Shown here: piece by piece, positions 56,568-64,000 of the stretch | Numbering within the stretch: position 1 is the stretch's first letter | Layout of the letters: each line of letters starts with the position of its first letter | Assembly: GCA_913056185.1 (NCBI GenBank) | Contig: CAJXLV010000002.1 | Location: forward strand, 62,001-126,000 | Origin: an uncultured Bacteroidota bacterium | GTDB lineage: Bacteria > Bacteroidota > Rhodothermia > Rhodothermales > Salinibacteraceae | Direction: 5' to 3' | Length of the DNA stretch: 64,000 nucleotides | The notes under the pieces: model-generated | What the model saw: only the letters and a program-made list of their open reading frames with translations | What the model was told of the DNA's origin: nothing | The model's database searches: none | Made by a program: the position numbers and the translations under genes

Positions 56568-57029
56568 ATGGCTTCGAGCAGCGGAACGATCCAAACTGTC
56601 ATTCAGGTCGTCTTGGCCCTGATTATTGCCGGGCTGGCGTACGTGTTGTACCAGTCCATTACCGAACCGTACGAGCGCATTGAGCGGCAGGAGGCCATTA
56701 CTGAAGCCACCCGTGCGCGCATGGCCAACATCCGCACAGCGCTCGTGGACTACGAGCGGGACAGTGCTGCGTACCCGGATTCGCTGGGCCTGCTGCTGCA
56801 GCACATTCGCAACGACTCGACCCTGTCGGCGCGGCAAGACAGTGTGTTTGGCACACAGCTGGAGCTCGACTCGCTGTTTTACTCCCCCCGCACCGGCACG
56901 GCGTTTTCGTACACGGTGAGCGATACCGGCCGGGTGGAGACCTACCTCCTCGAGGATCCGGACACGGACGACAAAATCGGGACATTGACGGGCGACCCGA
57001 CCCAGGCCAACGCCGCCAGCTGGGAGTAG
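56568..57029 (+). CDS. Single-span membrane protein with pseudopilin-like segment
   Basis: A 153-residue protein with one N-terminal membrane segment (about 10-28) and a soluble part. The segment ANIRTALVDYERDSAAYPDS recalls the helix and YP turn of type II secretion pseudopilins (GspG), but no prepilin peptidase site is seen. It lies 59 bp before the DUF3822 gene in the same direction. Function unknown. Confidence 0.65.
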   Translation: MASSSGTIQTVIQVVLALIIAGLAYVLYQSITEPYERIERQEAITEATRARMANIRTALVDYERDSAAYPDSLGLLLQHIRNDSTLSARQDSVFGTQLELDSLFYSPRTGTAFSYTVSDTGRVETYLLEDPDTDDKIGTLTGDPTQANAASWE

Positions 57030-57088
57030 CGGTAGGGGCCGGTGCGTGTCCCGCTCTTTCTTCTCCCTGATGACCTTCCGCGACGGCC

Positions 57089-58045
57089 ATGACGGAGGCG
57101 ACTGCGGTCGCAGTTCATATTCAAGGCGCTACGGTGCGATACGCCGAGGTGGTGCGCAGTGAGTCGGGGATGATCGTTCTGCATCTGGACCAGCGCTCGG
57201 CGGAGGTTGACCTCGGACGCGCTTTGTGGGACGAGCAGGGGGGCTCTGCGGCACTGGCCCGGTTGGAGACCCTTGTGGAGAGCATGGGGGCGGGCGCGGG
57301 GGCGACGGAAATGGCCTGGGTGATCGGCCCCATGGAGGCATACAGCTTCTTTGTGCCCTTGCCGGCGGGACTCCCCCAGGCCGAGCGCCGTCGTCGTCTC
57401 TCGTACCAGGCGGCTCTCGTTACGGACACGCGGTCCTCCGATGCCCTGCACACGGTCTCCCGCACCATTCGCACCGCGGAGGTCGAGGGAGATGCAATTG
57501 AATGGGTGCACGTGCTGGCCGCGCCGTCCTCGGTGGCGGGGCGGATTGGGGCGATGGAGAGTGCACTCTCACTGCCCCGGTGCACCTACGTCAGTAGCCC
57601 GGAGGCGGCGGCACACGTTTTGTCCATGCCGGAGTTGTCCATGCCGGAGGAGGTTGGGGCCGACGCTTCGCCCCCGTTCCAGCTTGCCATCGGCCACTAC
57701 CCCACCCACACCGAGTATACCCTGACCCACCAGGGGCAGTGGCACCACGCCCATGCTGTGGAAGAGGGCCGGGCCCCCGAAAACCGCGCCTACTTCGCTG
57801 TGGGCTTCCTGAATCGAGTGGACGTACCGCTGAGAGAGGTCGGAGCCGTTTATGTGTACGGCCCCAAAGCCGATACGGCCCTGGACGGTCCCCTGGCCGA
57901 GGTTCTGCGGCGTACGCCGGTACTGCTGGACCCCTGCACGCGTCTGCAGTGTGCGCTGGACATCTCTACCGAAGACCTCGCTCGTTTGTACGTGCCCTGC
58001 ATTGGAGGGGCGGTGGCGGCCTGCAGCCGTGGGGACGCGTCGTAG
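57089..58045 (+). CDS. DUF3822-like protein
   Basis: A 318-residue soluble protein. The assignment to DUF3822 rests on position: in many Bacteroidota this family lies directly before rsmD and coaD, as here. It also rests on its layout of two related halves (YSFFVPLPAGLPQAERRR in the first; AVGFLNRVDVPLREVGAVYV in the second), consistent with the actin-like fold suggested for the family. Function unknown. Confidence 0.6.
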   Translation: MTEATAVAVHIQGATVRYAEVVRSESGMIVLHLDQRSAEVDLGRALWDEQGGSAALARLETLVESMGAGAGATEMAWVIGPMEAYSFFVPLPAGLPQAERRRRLSYQAALVTDTRSSDALHTVSRTIRTAEVEGDAIEWVHVLAAPSSVAGRIGAMESALSLPRCTYVSSPEAAAHVLSMPELSMPEEVGADASPPFQLAIGHYPTHTEYTLTHQGQWHHAHAVEEGRAPENRAYFAVGFLNRVDVPLREVGAVYVYGPKADTALDGPLAEVLRRTPVLLDPCTRLQCALDISTEDLARLYVPCIGGAVAACSRGDAS

Positions 58046-58220
58046 GTGTATCTCCAGCATCGGGCCCGGATGCCGTCCCGCACGCCATCCGATGCGGGCG
58101 CCCATCTGGGGCGAAAGGATCTCTTTGAGGCCTGCGGCCTACAATGTACGATACACAATGGGGCCCTCCCCCCAGCGTGTGCCGACATCCTTCACGTGCG
58201 AGTTTGCCTTCCCCCGTCCC

Positions 58221-58814
58221 ATGAAACTCATCGCCGGCCGGTTTGGCGGCCATCGCCTCAAGACGCCCTCGGGCCACCAGACGCGCCCCTCCACGGCCCG
58301 CACCCGCGAAGCCCTCTTCGGGCTGATCGATGCCCGCATCTATCTCCAAGACGCCGAGGTGCTTGACCTCTTTGCCGGCACTGGGGCCCTCGGGCTCGAG
58401 GCGGTCAGTCGCGGGGCCATCCTTGCTACCTTCGTGGAGCAGGATCGCGCCGTACTCGATCATGCGCGCGAAAACGCGGAGCGGCTCGGGGTGGACGACA
58501 AGTGCATCTTCATCCGTGGAGATGCGGTGGAGTACCTCCGGGCCTACAGCGGCCCCGCGCTCGACCTCATCCTGGCCGATCCGCCCTACAAGCTGGAGGC
58601 CATGCAGGAAATGCCCGACCTGGCCGTCCCCCACCTCCACACCGACGGGGTCTTCACGCTGGAGCATAGCTCCCACGACTGGTTCGACGAACACCCACGC
58701 CTCATGACAAGCCGTCCCTACGGGCGCACCATTGTGAGCTTGTTCCGGCCGCCGCTGCCGCCCGATGAACAGCCGGGAGAGGACGCGTCGCTCTCCACCA
58801 CGGAGGACGCGTGA
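58221..58814 (+). CDS. rsmD: 16S rRNA m2G966 methyltransferase RsmD
   Basis: A 197-residue enzyme starting MKLIAGRFGGHRLKTPSG with the SAM-binding VLDLFAGTGALGLEAVSRGA and catalytic LILADPPYKLE. It methylates G966 of 16S rRNA. The ATG at 58221 is used; the open frame upstream overlaps DUF3822. coaD follows after 37 bp, the common rsmD-coaD pair. Confidence 0.95.
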   Translation: MKLIAGRFGGHRLKTPSGHQTRPSTARTREALFGLIDARIYLQDAEVLDLFAGTGALGLEAVSRGAILATFVEQDRAVLDHARENAERLGVDDKCIFIRGDAVEYLRAYSGPALDLILADPPYKLEAMQEMPDLAVPHLHTDGVFTLEHSSHDWFDEHPRLMTSRPYGRTIVSLFRPPLPPDEQPGEDASLSTTEDA

Positions 58815-58851
58815 TGCGCCCTGCCTCCCTCGGTCTCAGCCGCCCCGCCCC

Positions 58852-59343
58852 ATGAACGATTTTGCCCTGTACCCCGGCACGTTTGACCCCTTCACCTTCG
58901 GCCACCGGGATGTGCTGGAGCGAGCCCTCCGTATCTTTAGGCGCGTGGAGGTGACGGTGGGCGTCAATGTGGAAAAAGAAACCCTCTTCTCGACACAGGA
59001 GCGGACCAGCCTGGTACGCCGGTGTACCCAAGACCTGGAACGGGTGCAAGTTGCGGCACACGAAGGGCTCATTGTGGATCGTGCACAGCACGTGGGGGCG
59101 GGAGCGCTGGTGCGCGGCCTGCGACAAGTGAGTGACTTCGATGCTGAGTTCCGAATGGCCTTCGCAAACCGCAAACTCGCCCCAGAACTGGAAACGGTCT
59201 TCTTCATGACGTCCGAGGAGTACGCCCTCATCAGTTCGTCGATGGTGCGGGACGCGCACCGGTGGGACGGCGACGTATCAAAATTCGTGCCGCCCCCCGT
59301 CGTGACCGCCCTCCGAGAAAAGGAGGAGGCGGCACGGTTGTAG
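58852..59343 (+). CDS. coaD: Phosphopantetheine adenylyltransferase CoaD
   Basis: A 163-residue enzyme with the nucleotidyltransferase motif YPGTFDPFTFGH and the ISSSMVRD loop. It also has GLRQVSDFDAEFRMAFANRKL. It makes dephospho-CoA in coenzyme A synthesis. Confidence 0.96.
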   Translation: MNDFALYPGTFDPFTFGHRDVLERALRIFRRVEVTVGVNVEKETLFSTQERTSLVRRCTQDLERVQVAAHEGLIVDRAQHVGAGALVRGLRQVSDFDAEFRMAFANRKLAPELETVFFMTSEEYALISSSMVRDAHRWDGDVSKFVPPPVVTALREKEEAARL

Positions 59344-59430
59344 TGCCCTGCACGCCCGCCCTTTTGATTCGCCGGGCCGTCTCGTACCTTCACGCATGCA
59401 CACTTTTCCAACCACCCCATCCCCCAACGA

Positions 59431-59805
59431 ATGGATACGCCCGACGATCTGTATTACACCGAAGACCACGAGTGGCTCCGTGTTGAGAACGGCACCGCTA
59501 CCGTGGGCATCACCGATTTTGCGCAGAGCGAGCTTGGCGACATCGTGTTCGTGGAGCTGGAGCCCGAAGGCACTGAGCTCGGCAAGGACGACATTTTTGG
59601 CACCGTGGAGGCCGTAAAAACGGTGTCGGAGCTGTACATGCCCGTCAGCGGCACCATCACCGCCTTCAACGACGAGCTCGAGCTGTCTCCAGAGGTCGTC
59701 AACGATGATCCGTACGGCGACGGATGGATGATTGAAATCGAAATTGAGACCCCCGACGAGATCGAGGACCTGATGAAGGCCGACGCCTACGCGGAGGTGA
59801 CGTAA
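59431..59805 (+). CDS. gcvH: Glycine cleavage system H protein
   Basis: A 124-residue lipoyl-domain protein with the lipoyl-Lys in GTVEAVKTVSELYMPVSG and the GcvH N terminus YYTEDHEWLRVENGTATVGI. It shuttles the aminomethyl group in glycine cleavage. The other gcv genes are not in the window. Confidence 0.96.
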   Translation: MDTPDDLYYTEDHEWLRVENGTATVGITDFAQSELGDIVFVELEPEGTELGKDDIFGTVEAVKTVSELYMPVSGTITAFNDELELSPEVVNDDPYGDGWMIEIEIETPDEIEDLMKADAYAEVT

Positions 59806-59854
59806 CGGCGGGCCGGAACCGCGGCTGAGAGCTCCAAGTGCAGCGTATTGCCTG

Positions 59855-59938
59855 GCGCCTATCGCGTAGCGCCCATCGCGTAGCGCCTATCGCGTAGCGC
59901 CCATCGCGTAGCGCCCATCGCATGGTGCGTATTGCGTA
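59855..59938. repeat. 14-bp tandem array, six units
   Basis: Six consecutive 14-bp units of the form gcgcccatcgcgta fill 59855-59938. The first four alternate between cct and ccc at one position; the last two diverge. It lies between gcvH and guaA. With no spacers between units, it is a tandem repeat, not a CRISPR. Confidence 0.95.
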
Positions 59939-59997
59939 CGGGCTCGCCGGAACCAGTTCACATGCAGTGCGAAACGCGCAATACAACACAGGCCAAG

Positions 59998-61578
59998 ATG
60001 CACGAAAAGATCGTTATTCTGGACTTTGGGTCCCAGTACACCCAACTCATTGCGCGGCGGGTGCGCGAGACCGGGGTGTACTCCGAAATCCATCCGTGCA
60101 CGGTGGACACGGCGGAAGTCGCGGCCCTCGATCCCCACGGCGTCATCCTCTCGGGCGGGCCCTGCTCGGTCTACGACGACGAAGGGCCGGCGCTCGACCC
60201 GGCGCTCTTTGAGCTCCACCGCCCCGACGGCACGCCGGTGCCGGTGCTGGGCATCTGCTACGGGCTGCAGGCCATGGCGCACCAGTTTGGGGGCGAGGTG
60301 GAACGGGCGCAGCGGCGCGAGTTTGGGCGGGCGCAGATTGATGTGCAGCCCAACGGCGGCAAGAGGTCGCAGCTCTTCGCGGACGTGCCCAGCGGCTCGA
60401 CGGTCTGGATGAGCCACAGCGACCACCTCACGGCCCTTCCCGACGGGTACGAGGTTATCGCGCACACGGACAACGCCCCGGTGGCCGCCGTGCGCGACAC
60501 CGACGGGCCCTACTACGGCGTGCAGTTTCACCCGGAGGTGGTGCACACGGATTTTGGGCATCAAATCCTGGAAAATTTCGCGTACGAGATCTGCGGGTGC
60601 AGCGGCGACTGGACCCCCGCCTCGTTCGTGGAGGAGCAGGTGCACACCATTCGGGAGCGTGTGGGCGACCGCCACGTCATCCTCGGCCTCTCCGGCGGCG
60701 TGGACTCTTCGGTGGCCGCGGCCCTGCTGCAGCGCGCCCTCGGCGACCAACTGCACTGCATCTTCGTAAACAACGGCCTGCTCCGGAAGGGCGAGTGGGC
60801 CCAGGTGCCGGACACGTTCCGCGGGCACTTCGACATGGACCTGCGCACCACCGACGCCACGGACCGCTTCCTGGCGCGCCTCGACGGGGTGACGGACCCG
60901 GAAAAGAAGCGCACGATTGTGGGCAATACGTTCATCGAGGTGTTCGAGGAGCAGACCCAGGAGATCGCTGCCGACTTGGGGCACCGCCCCACGTTCCTCG
61001 CACAGGGCACCCTCTACCCCGACCTCATTGAGAGCGTCTCGTTCAAGGGCCCCTCGGCCACCATCAAGACGCATCACAACGTGGGTGGGCTGCCCGAGGA
61101 GCTGGACTTCGAGCTCATCGAGCCGTTCCGGGAGCTGTTTAAGGACGAGGTGCGCGAGATTGGCCGCCTGCTCGACGTGCCGGCCCCCATCGTGGACCGC
61201 CACCCGTTTCCCGGCCCGGGCCTCTCCATCCGCATCCTCGATGCGGTTACGCCCGAGCGATTGGCCCTGCTCCGCGAGGCCGACGCCATCTTTATCGACG
61301 AGCTGCACGCAAACGATCTCTACGACGAGGTGTGGCAGGCCTTTGCCGTGTTGCTGCCCGTACAGACCGTGGGCGTGATGGGCGACGAGCGCACCTACGA
61401 AAACGTGTGTGCCCTCCGCGCCGTGACGAGCGTCGACGGCATGACGGCCGATTGGGCCCACCTCCCGCACGCATTCTTGGGCCGCGTCTCCAACCGCATC
61501 GTCAACGAGGTGCCGGGCATTAACCGCACGGTGTACGACGTGAGCTCCAAGCCGCCCGCCACCATCGAGTGGGAGTAG
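59998..61578 (+). CDS. guaA: GMP synthase (glutamine-hydrolysing)
   Basis: A 526-residue enzyme. The class I glutaminase domain has [18 protein letters not shown] and the catalytic Cys in GICYGLQAM. The PP-loop ATP pyrophosphatase domain has [16 protein letters not shown]. The C-terminal dimerisation domain ends with KPPATIEWE. It converts XMP to GMP. The ATG at 59998 ([10 protein letters not shown]) is preferred because the frame upstream runs into the 14-bp array. Confidence 0.97.
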   Translation: MHEKIVILDFGSQYTQLIARRVRETGVYSEIHPCTVDTAEVAALDPHGVILSGGPCSVYDDEGPALDPALFELHRPDGTPVPVLGICYGLQAMAHQFGGEVERAQRREFGRAQIDVQPNGGKRSQLFADVPSGSTVWMSHSDHLTALPDGYEVIAHTDNAPVAAVRDTDGPYYGVQFHPEVVHTDFGHQILENFAYEICGCSGDWTPASFVEEQVHTIRERVGDRHVILGLSGGVDSSVAAALLQRALGDQLHCIFVNNGLLRKGEWAQVPDTFRGHFDMDLRTTDATDRFLARLDGVTDPEKKRTIVGNTFIEVFEEQTQEIAADLGHRPTFLAQGTLYPDLIESVSFKGPSATIKTHHNVGGLPEELDFELIEPFRELFKDEVREIGRLLDVPAPIVDRHPFPGPGLSIRILDAVTPERLALLREADAIFIDELHANDLYDEVWQAFAVLLPVQTVGVMGDERTYENVCALRAVTSVDGMTADWAHLPHAFLGRVSNRIVNEVPGINRTVYDVSSKPPATIEWE

Positions 61579-61626
61579 CAGTCGCTCGCTTCCACGCTCT
61601 TCCGCACTGCATCCACCGCTGTCTCC

Positions 61627-63273
61627 ATGGTGCCCCAACGTCCCCTGGCCTGGAGTCTCGTTGTCGCCGCGGCCCTGCTGGTGGGGGCGGGGGCACTTCC
61701 CGGGCATGCCCAGCAGCCGACGGCCATCCCCGAGCGCCCCAATGCAGAGTTGCTGTTCGACGAGGGCGTAGCGGCGTTTGAGGACGGGCGCTACGAGGCC
61801 GCTGCGGAGCGCTTTCGCCTTGCCGCCGAATACCCACTCCACCGCAAGACCACGGCTGCGCTGATGATGAGCGGAAAGGCGCTGCTCCAGCTGCAGCGGC
61901 CCGCAGAGGCCATCGATCGTCTCTCTGTGCTCCTGGCAGAGTACCCCGAGACCAGCTACCGCGCACAGGCAGAGGCCCTATTGGAGCAGGCGCGGCTACA
62001 GCAGGACGCTGCCGCACAGGCCCAGGACACCCTCCGGGTTGGCGTCACGCTTCCCATGGGCGGCGCCCAGGCACCGCTGTCACAGGCGCTGTTCAACGGG
62101 CTCCGTCTTGCGGTAGACGGCCACAACGGCCTGCGTCGGCGCTACATCCCGCCCCGCGGCCTTGCGCCCGCGGACACCTTCCGCGTCTACGATACGGCCG
62201 CGGTACACAGCGACAGCCTCGCGGACACCGACGGCTCCACCACCGTCGCCACCCCCACCGATACGGTCCGCGTCGATTCGCTCCGGATCGTGACCGAAAA
62301 GACGCGCCGTCCGTCCTGGGTTGCCAAGATGTATTTCCGGGCGACCGGCGCCACGCCCCAAAGCGCCGCGGCGGCCGTGGACTCCCTCGTGCGCCTCGAC
62401 GGGGTGGACGTGGTTGTGGGGCCGATCCGGAGCGCTGCGGCCGAGCCGGCGGGGCGCCGGGCCGAGGCGGCGGGCGTGCCCCTCCTTGCGCCCATCGCCA
62501 CGGACCCCAGTGTCTCAAAGGGGCGCACCCACGTCTTCCAGGCCAATCCCACGATTCCCGACCGAGGGCGCATCATGGCACGCGTGGCGGCGCAGGGCCT
62601 GTTGCTGGACCGCGTGGGGGTGGTCTTCGAGCGCGGCAGCCGTCTCAGTACCCAGATGGCACGGGGCTTCCGAGAGGCGGCGCGGCAATACGGCCTGGAG
62701 GTGCCCCTTTCGCTCCCCCTTCGCGGGGCACGCGACTGGTCGCGGCTGCCCACCCTCATCGAGGAGGATTCCACACTGACCGATTCTTTGCTTTCGCGGG
62801 CTGAAGCGTTGTACCTGCCAGTGTCGGGCCGCGGGGCGGCGGGCAAAATTCAGGGCGCCCTCACGGGGCTTCGGCAGGTGGTGCCGAGCGCGCGCGTGCT
62901 CGGCAACGCGGAATGGCACGACCTGCCGTTCATGGAGGCCGCAAGTGCGGTGACGGCAACATACACCAATGGCTTCCACGTGCCCATGCGGCGCCCTGCC
63001 TCCCGCCGGTTCGTGCGCCGGTACCGGCTGTTGACCGGCAGCCCGCCCGATGAGCTTTCTCCGGACGGGCGGCGCCTGGCCTACACCGGGTACGATGTCG
63101 CCCGCTTTCTACTCCGTACCGCCGGCGGCTCTGCTCAGGTGACGTCCCGCGCCCTCCGCACGGCGCCTCCCTACGAGGGGGTGGGCATGCGCATCGGGTT
63201 CAAAGGACAAAACGCGAACCAGTTGTTGTTCGTGCATCGCTACCGCGACCAACAGGTCGAACGCCTGCGGTGA
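61627..63273 (+). CDS. LpoA-like periplasmic binding protein with TPR-like N terminus
   Basis: A 548-residue exported protein with a signal peptide (ending GALPGHAQ), a TPR-like segment (about 40-125: AFEDGRYEAAAERFRLAAEYP, then AIDRLSVLLAEYPETSYRAQ) and a type I periplasmic-binding-protein domain (LRVGVTLPMGG ... VVVGPIRSAAAEP ... LLAPIATDPSVSK). This layout matches LppC/LpoA, activators of penicillin-binding proteins, and also ABC amino-acid-binding proteins. bamD follows. Confidence 0.8.
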   Translation: MVPQRPLAWSLVVAAALLVGAGALPGHAQQPTAIPERPNAELLFDEGVAAFEDGRYEAAAERFRLAAEYPLHRKTTAALMMSGKALLQLQRPAEAIDRLSVLLAEYPETSYRAQAEALLEQARLQQDAAAQAQDTLRVGVTLPMGGAQAPLSQALFNGLRLAVDGHNGLRRRYIPPRGLAPADTFRVYDTAAVHSDSLADTDGSTTVATPTDTVRVDSLRIVTEKTRRPSWVAKMYFRATGATPQSAAAAVDSLVRLDGVDVVVGPIRSAAAEPAGRRAEAAGVPLLAPIATDPSVSKGRTHVFQANPTIPDRGRIMARVAAQGLLLDRVGVVFERGSRLSTQMARGFREAARQYGLEVPLSLPLRGARDWSRLPTLIEEDSTLTDSLLSRAEALYLPVSGRGAAGKIQGALTGLRQVVPSARVLGNAEWHDLPFMEAASAVTATYTNGFHVPMRRPASRRFVRRYRLLTGSPPDELSPDGRRLAYTGYDVARFLLRTAGGSAQVTSRALRTAPPYEGVGMRIGFKGQNANQLLFVHRYRDQQVERLR

Positions 63274-63463
63274 GAGAGCGGAGGGAACGCGCCAGGGGGC
63301 ACACTCCATCGTTGCTTAAAGCCACTCGGAGGAACAGACTCGTTTCTCCTGCCGTTTCGGCTCCGCGCTGGTTCCCATCCGCCTCTGCTCCTACGTCGTA
63401 CGCGCTGGGCAGCACCCTGGGCGTCTTTCCCCACTGGCTGTGTCTCGGTTTCGGTCCCTTTCT

Positions 63464-64000
63464 ATGCGTCCCTTCGCCTTCGTACTTGCTCTCGTCCTCG
63501 CCCTGTCCGGCGTCCTCGCAGGGTGCTCGGGGAGCGGTCGCCTGAGCTACAGCGGCCCGCAGGATGCCTACCAGAAGGGTGTCGCTGAGATGGAGGATGA
63601 GGACTACCAGCAGGCCATCCAGCTTTTCCGTGCGGTCTTTGAGTACGGGCGGGGCAACGAGTGGGCGCCCCAGGCTCGGTTCAAGCTCGCCATGGCGCAG
63701 CGTCGCCTCAACAAGCACCTGGTGGCCGCCAACGAGTTCAAGCGGTTCACGCAGCTGTACCGTCGCCACGAACTGTTGCCCCGGGCCGAGTTTGAGCGGG
63801 CCAACTCGTACTACCTGCGCTCTCCCATGTACCGGCTCGGCCAGTCGGACTCCCGCGAAGCCATCTCTCTCTTCCGCCTCTTCATCGACCGGTACCCCAA
63901 CCACGAGCGGGTGCCGGAGGCGAAGGAGAAGGTGGACGAACTTCGCGCCAAGCTCGCCCACAAGAAATACGCCGCCGGTGAGCTCTACGAACAGCGCGAC
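63464..64000 (+). CDS. bamD: BamD-like outer-membrane assembly lipoprotein, 3'-truncated
   Basis: 179 residues are visible and the frame is open at the window end. A lipoprotein signal ends VLAGC. TPR-like repeats follow (AYQKGVAEMEDEDYQQAIQL, then LVAANEFKRFTQLYRRHELL and FRLFIDRYPNHERVPEAKEK), as in BamD. It is part of the BAM machine that inserts outer-membrane proteins. Confidence 0.92.
   Translation, partial: MRPFAFVLALVLALSGVLAGCSGSGRLSYSGPQDAYQKGVAEMEDEDYQQAIQLFRAVFEYGRGNEWAPQARFKLAMAQRRLNKHLVAANEFKRFTQLYRRHELLPRAEFERANSYYLRSPMYRLGQSDSREAISLFRLFIDRYPNHERVPEAKEKVDELRAKLAHKKYAAGELYEQRD

Noticed and set aside
59855..59938. CRISPR array
   Set aside because: The units are 14 bp, directly adjacent with no spacers, and no cas gene is present.

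Overview
The window is high-G+C bacterial chromosome, most likely from the Rhodothermota (the Salinibacter/Rhodothermus lineage of the Bacteroidota group). The evidence is a complete Alternative Complex III cluster (actA-F) joined to a caa3 oxidase whose subunit I has the YSHP signature, acidic proteins, a bacillithiol glycosyltransferase, a DUF3822 gene next to rsmD-coaD, and few clear Shine-Dalgarno sequences. It is almost entirely core chromosome. I see no insertion sequence, prophage, CRISPR array, tRNA or rRNA gene.

Layout. 1-8.8 kb: a truncated NDP-forming acyl-CoA synthetase/GNAT fusion, a TetR regulator, groES-groEL behind a CIRCE operator, two small membrane proteins, mutY and a small secreted protein. 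8.8-14.3 kb: a BamA/TamA-like barrel protein, an arylsulfotransferase-like protein and an arsenic operon (arsR-acr3-arsC). 14.4-21.8 kb: rsmE, a NUDIX hydrolase, secG, RNase P RNA on the minus strand, a coiled-coil protein with a decayed zinc ribbon, a Nif3-family gene, 6-phosphofructokinase, a DUF2237 gene and msrB. 22-25 kb: a His/Cys-rich small exported protein and a TonB receptor, probably for copper.

25.1-39.2 kb is the respiratory cluster actABCDEF, an unknown Fn3-like membrane protein, then coxB-coxA-coxC-coxD and a small membrane protein. Together these would oxidise menaquinol, pass electrons through c-type hemes and reduce oxygen. 39.2-43 kb: a nucleosidase-fold protein divergent from metF, then hpf, ybeY and a cold-shock gene on the minus strand. 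43-52.8 kb: a DUF2723 membrane glycosyltransferase-like protein, rsmI, an LptF/G permease, a metallo-beta-lactamase-fold hydrolase, bshA, a small beta-barrel protein and a SleB-like hydrolase. 53-64 kb: pdxB, era, pdxJ, a pseudopilin-like protein, DUF3822, rsmD, coaD, gcvH, guaA, an LpoA-like binding protein and the start of bamD.

The least explained signal is a set of short tandem duplications with periods of about 13-16 bp and unrelated sequences. They sit between genes all along the window, some beginning at a stop codon; the largest is a six-unit 14-bp array upstream of guaA. Other unusual points are a histidine-rich insert in ActB, a mutY gene whose N-terminal helix has no normal start codon, a zinc ribbon that has lost its cysteines, and a nucleosidase-like protein lacking the expected catalytic residues.
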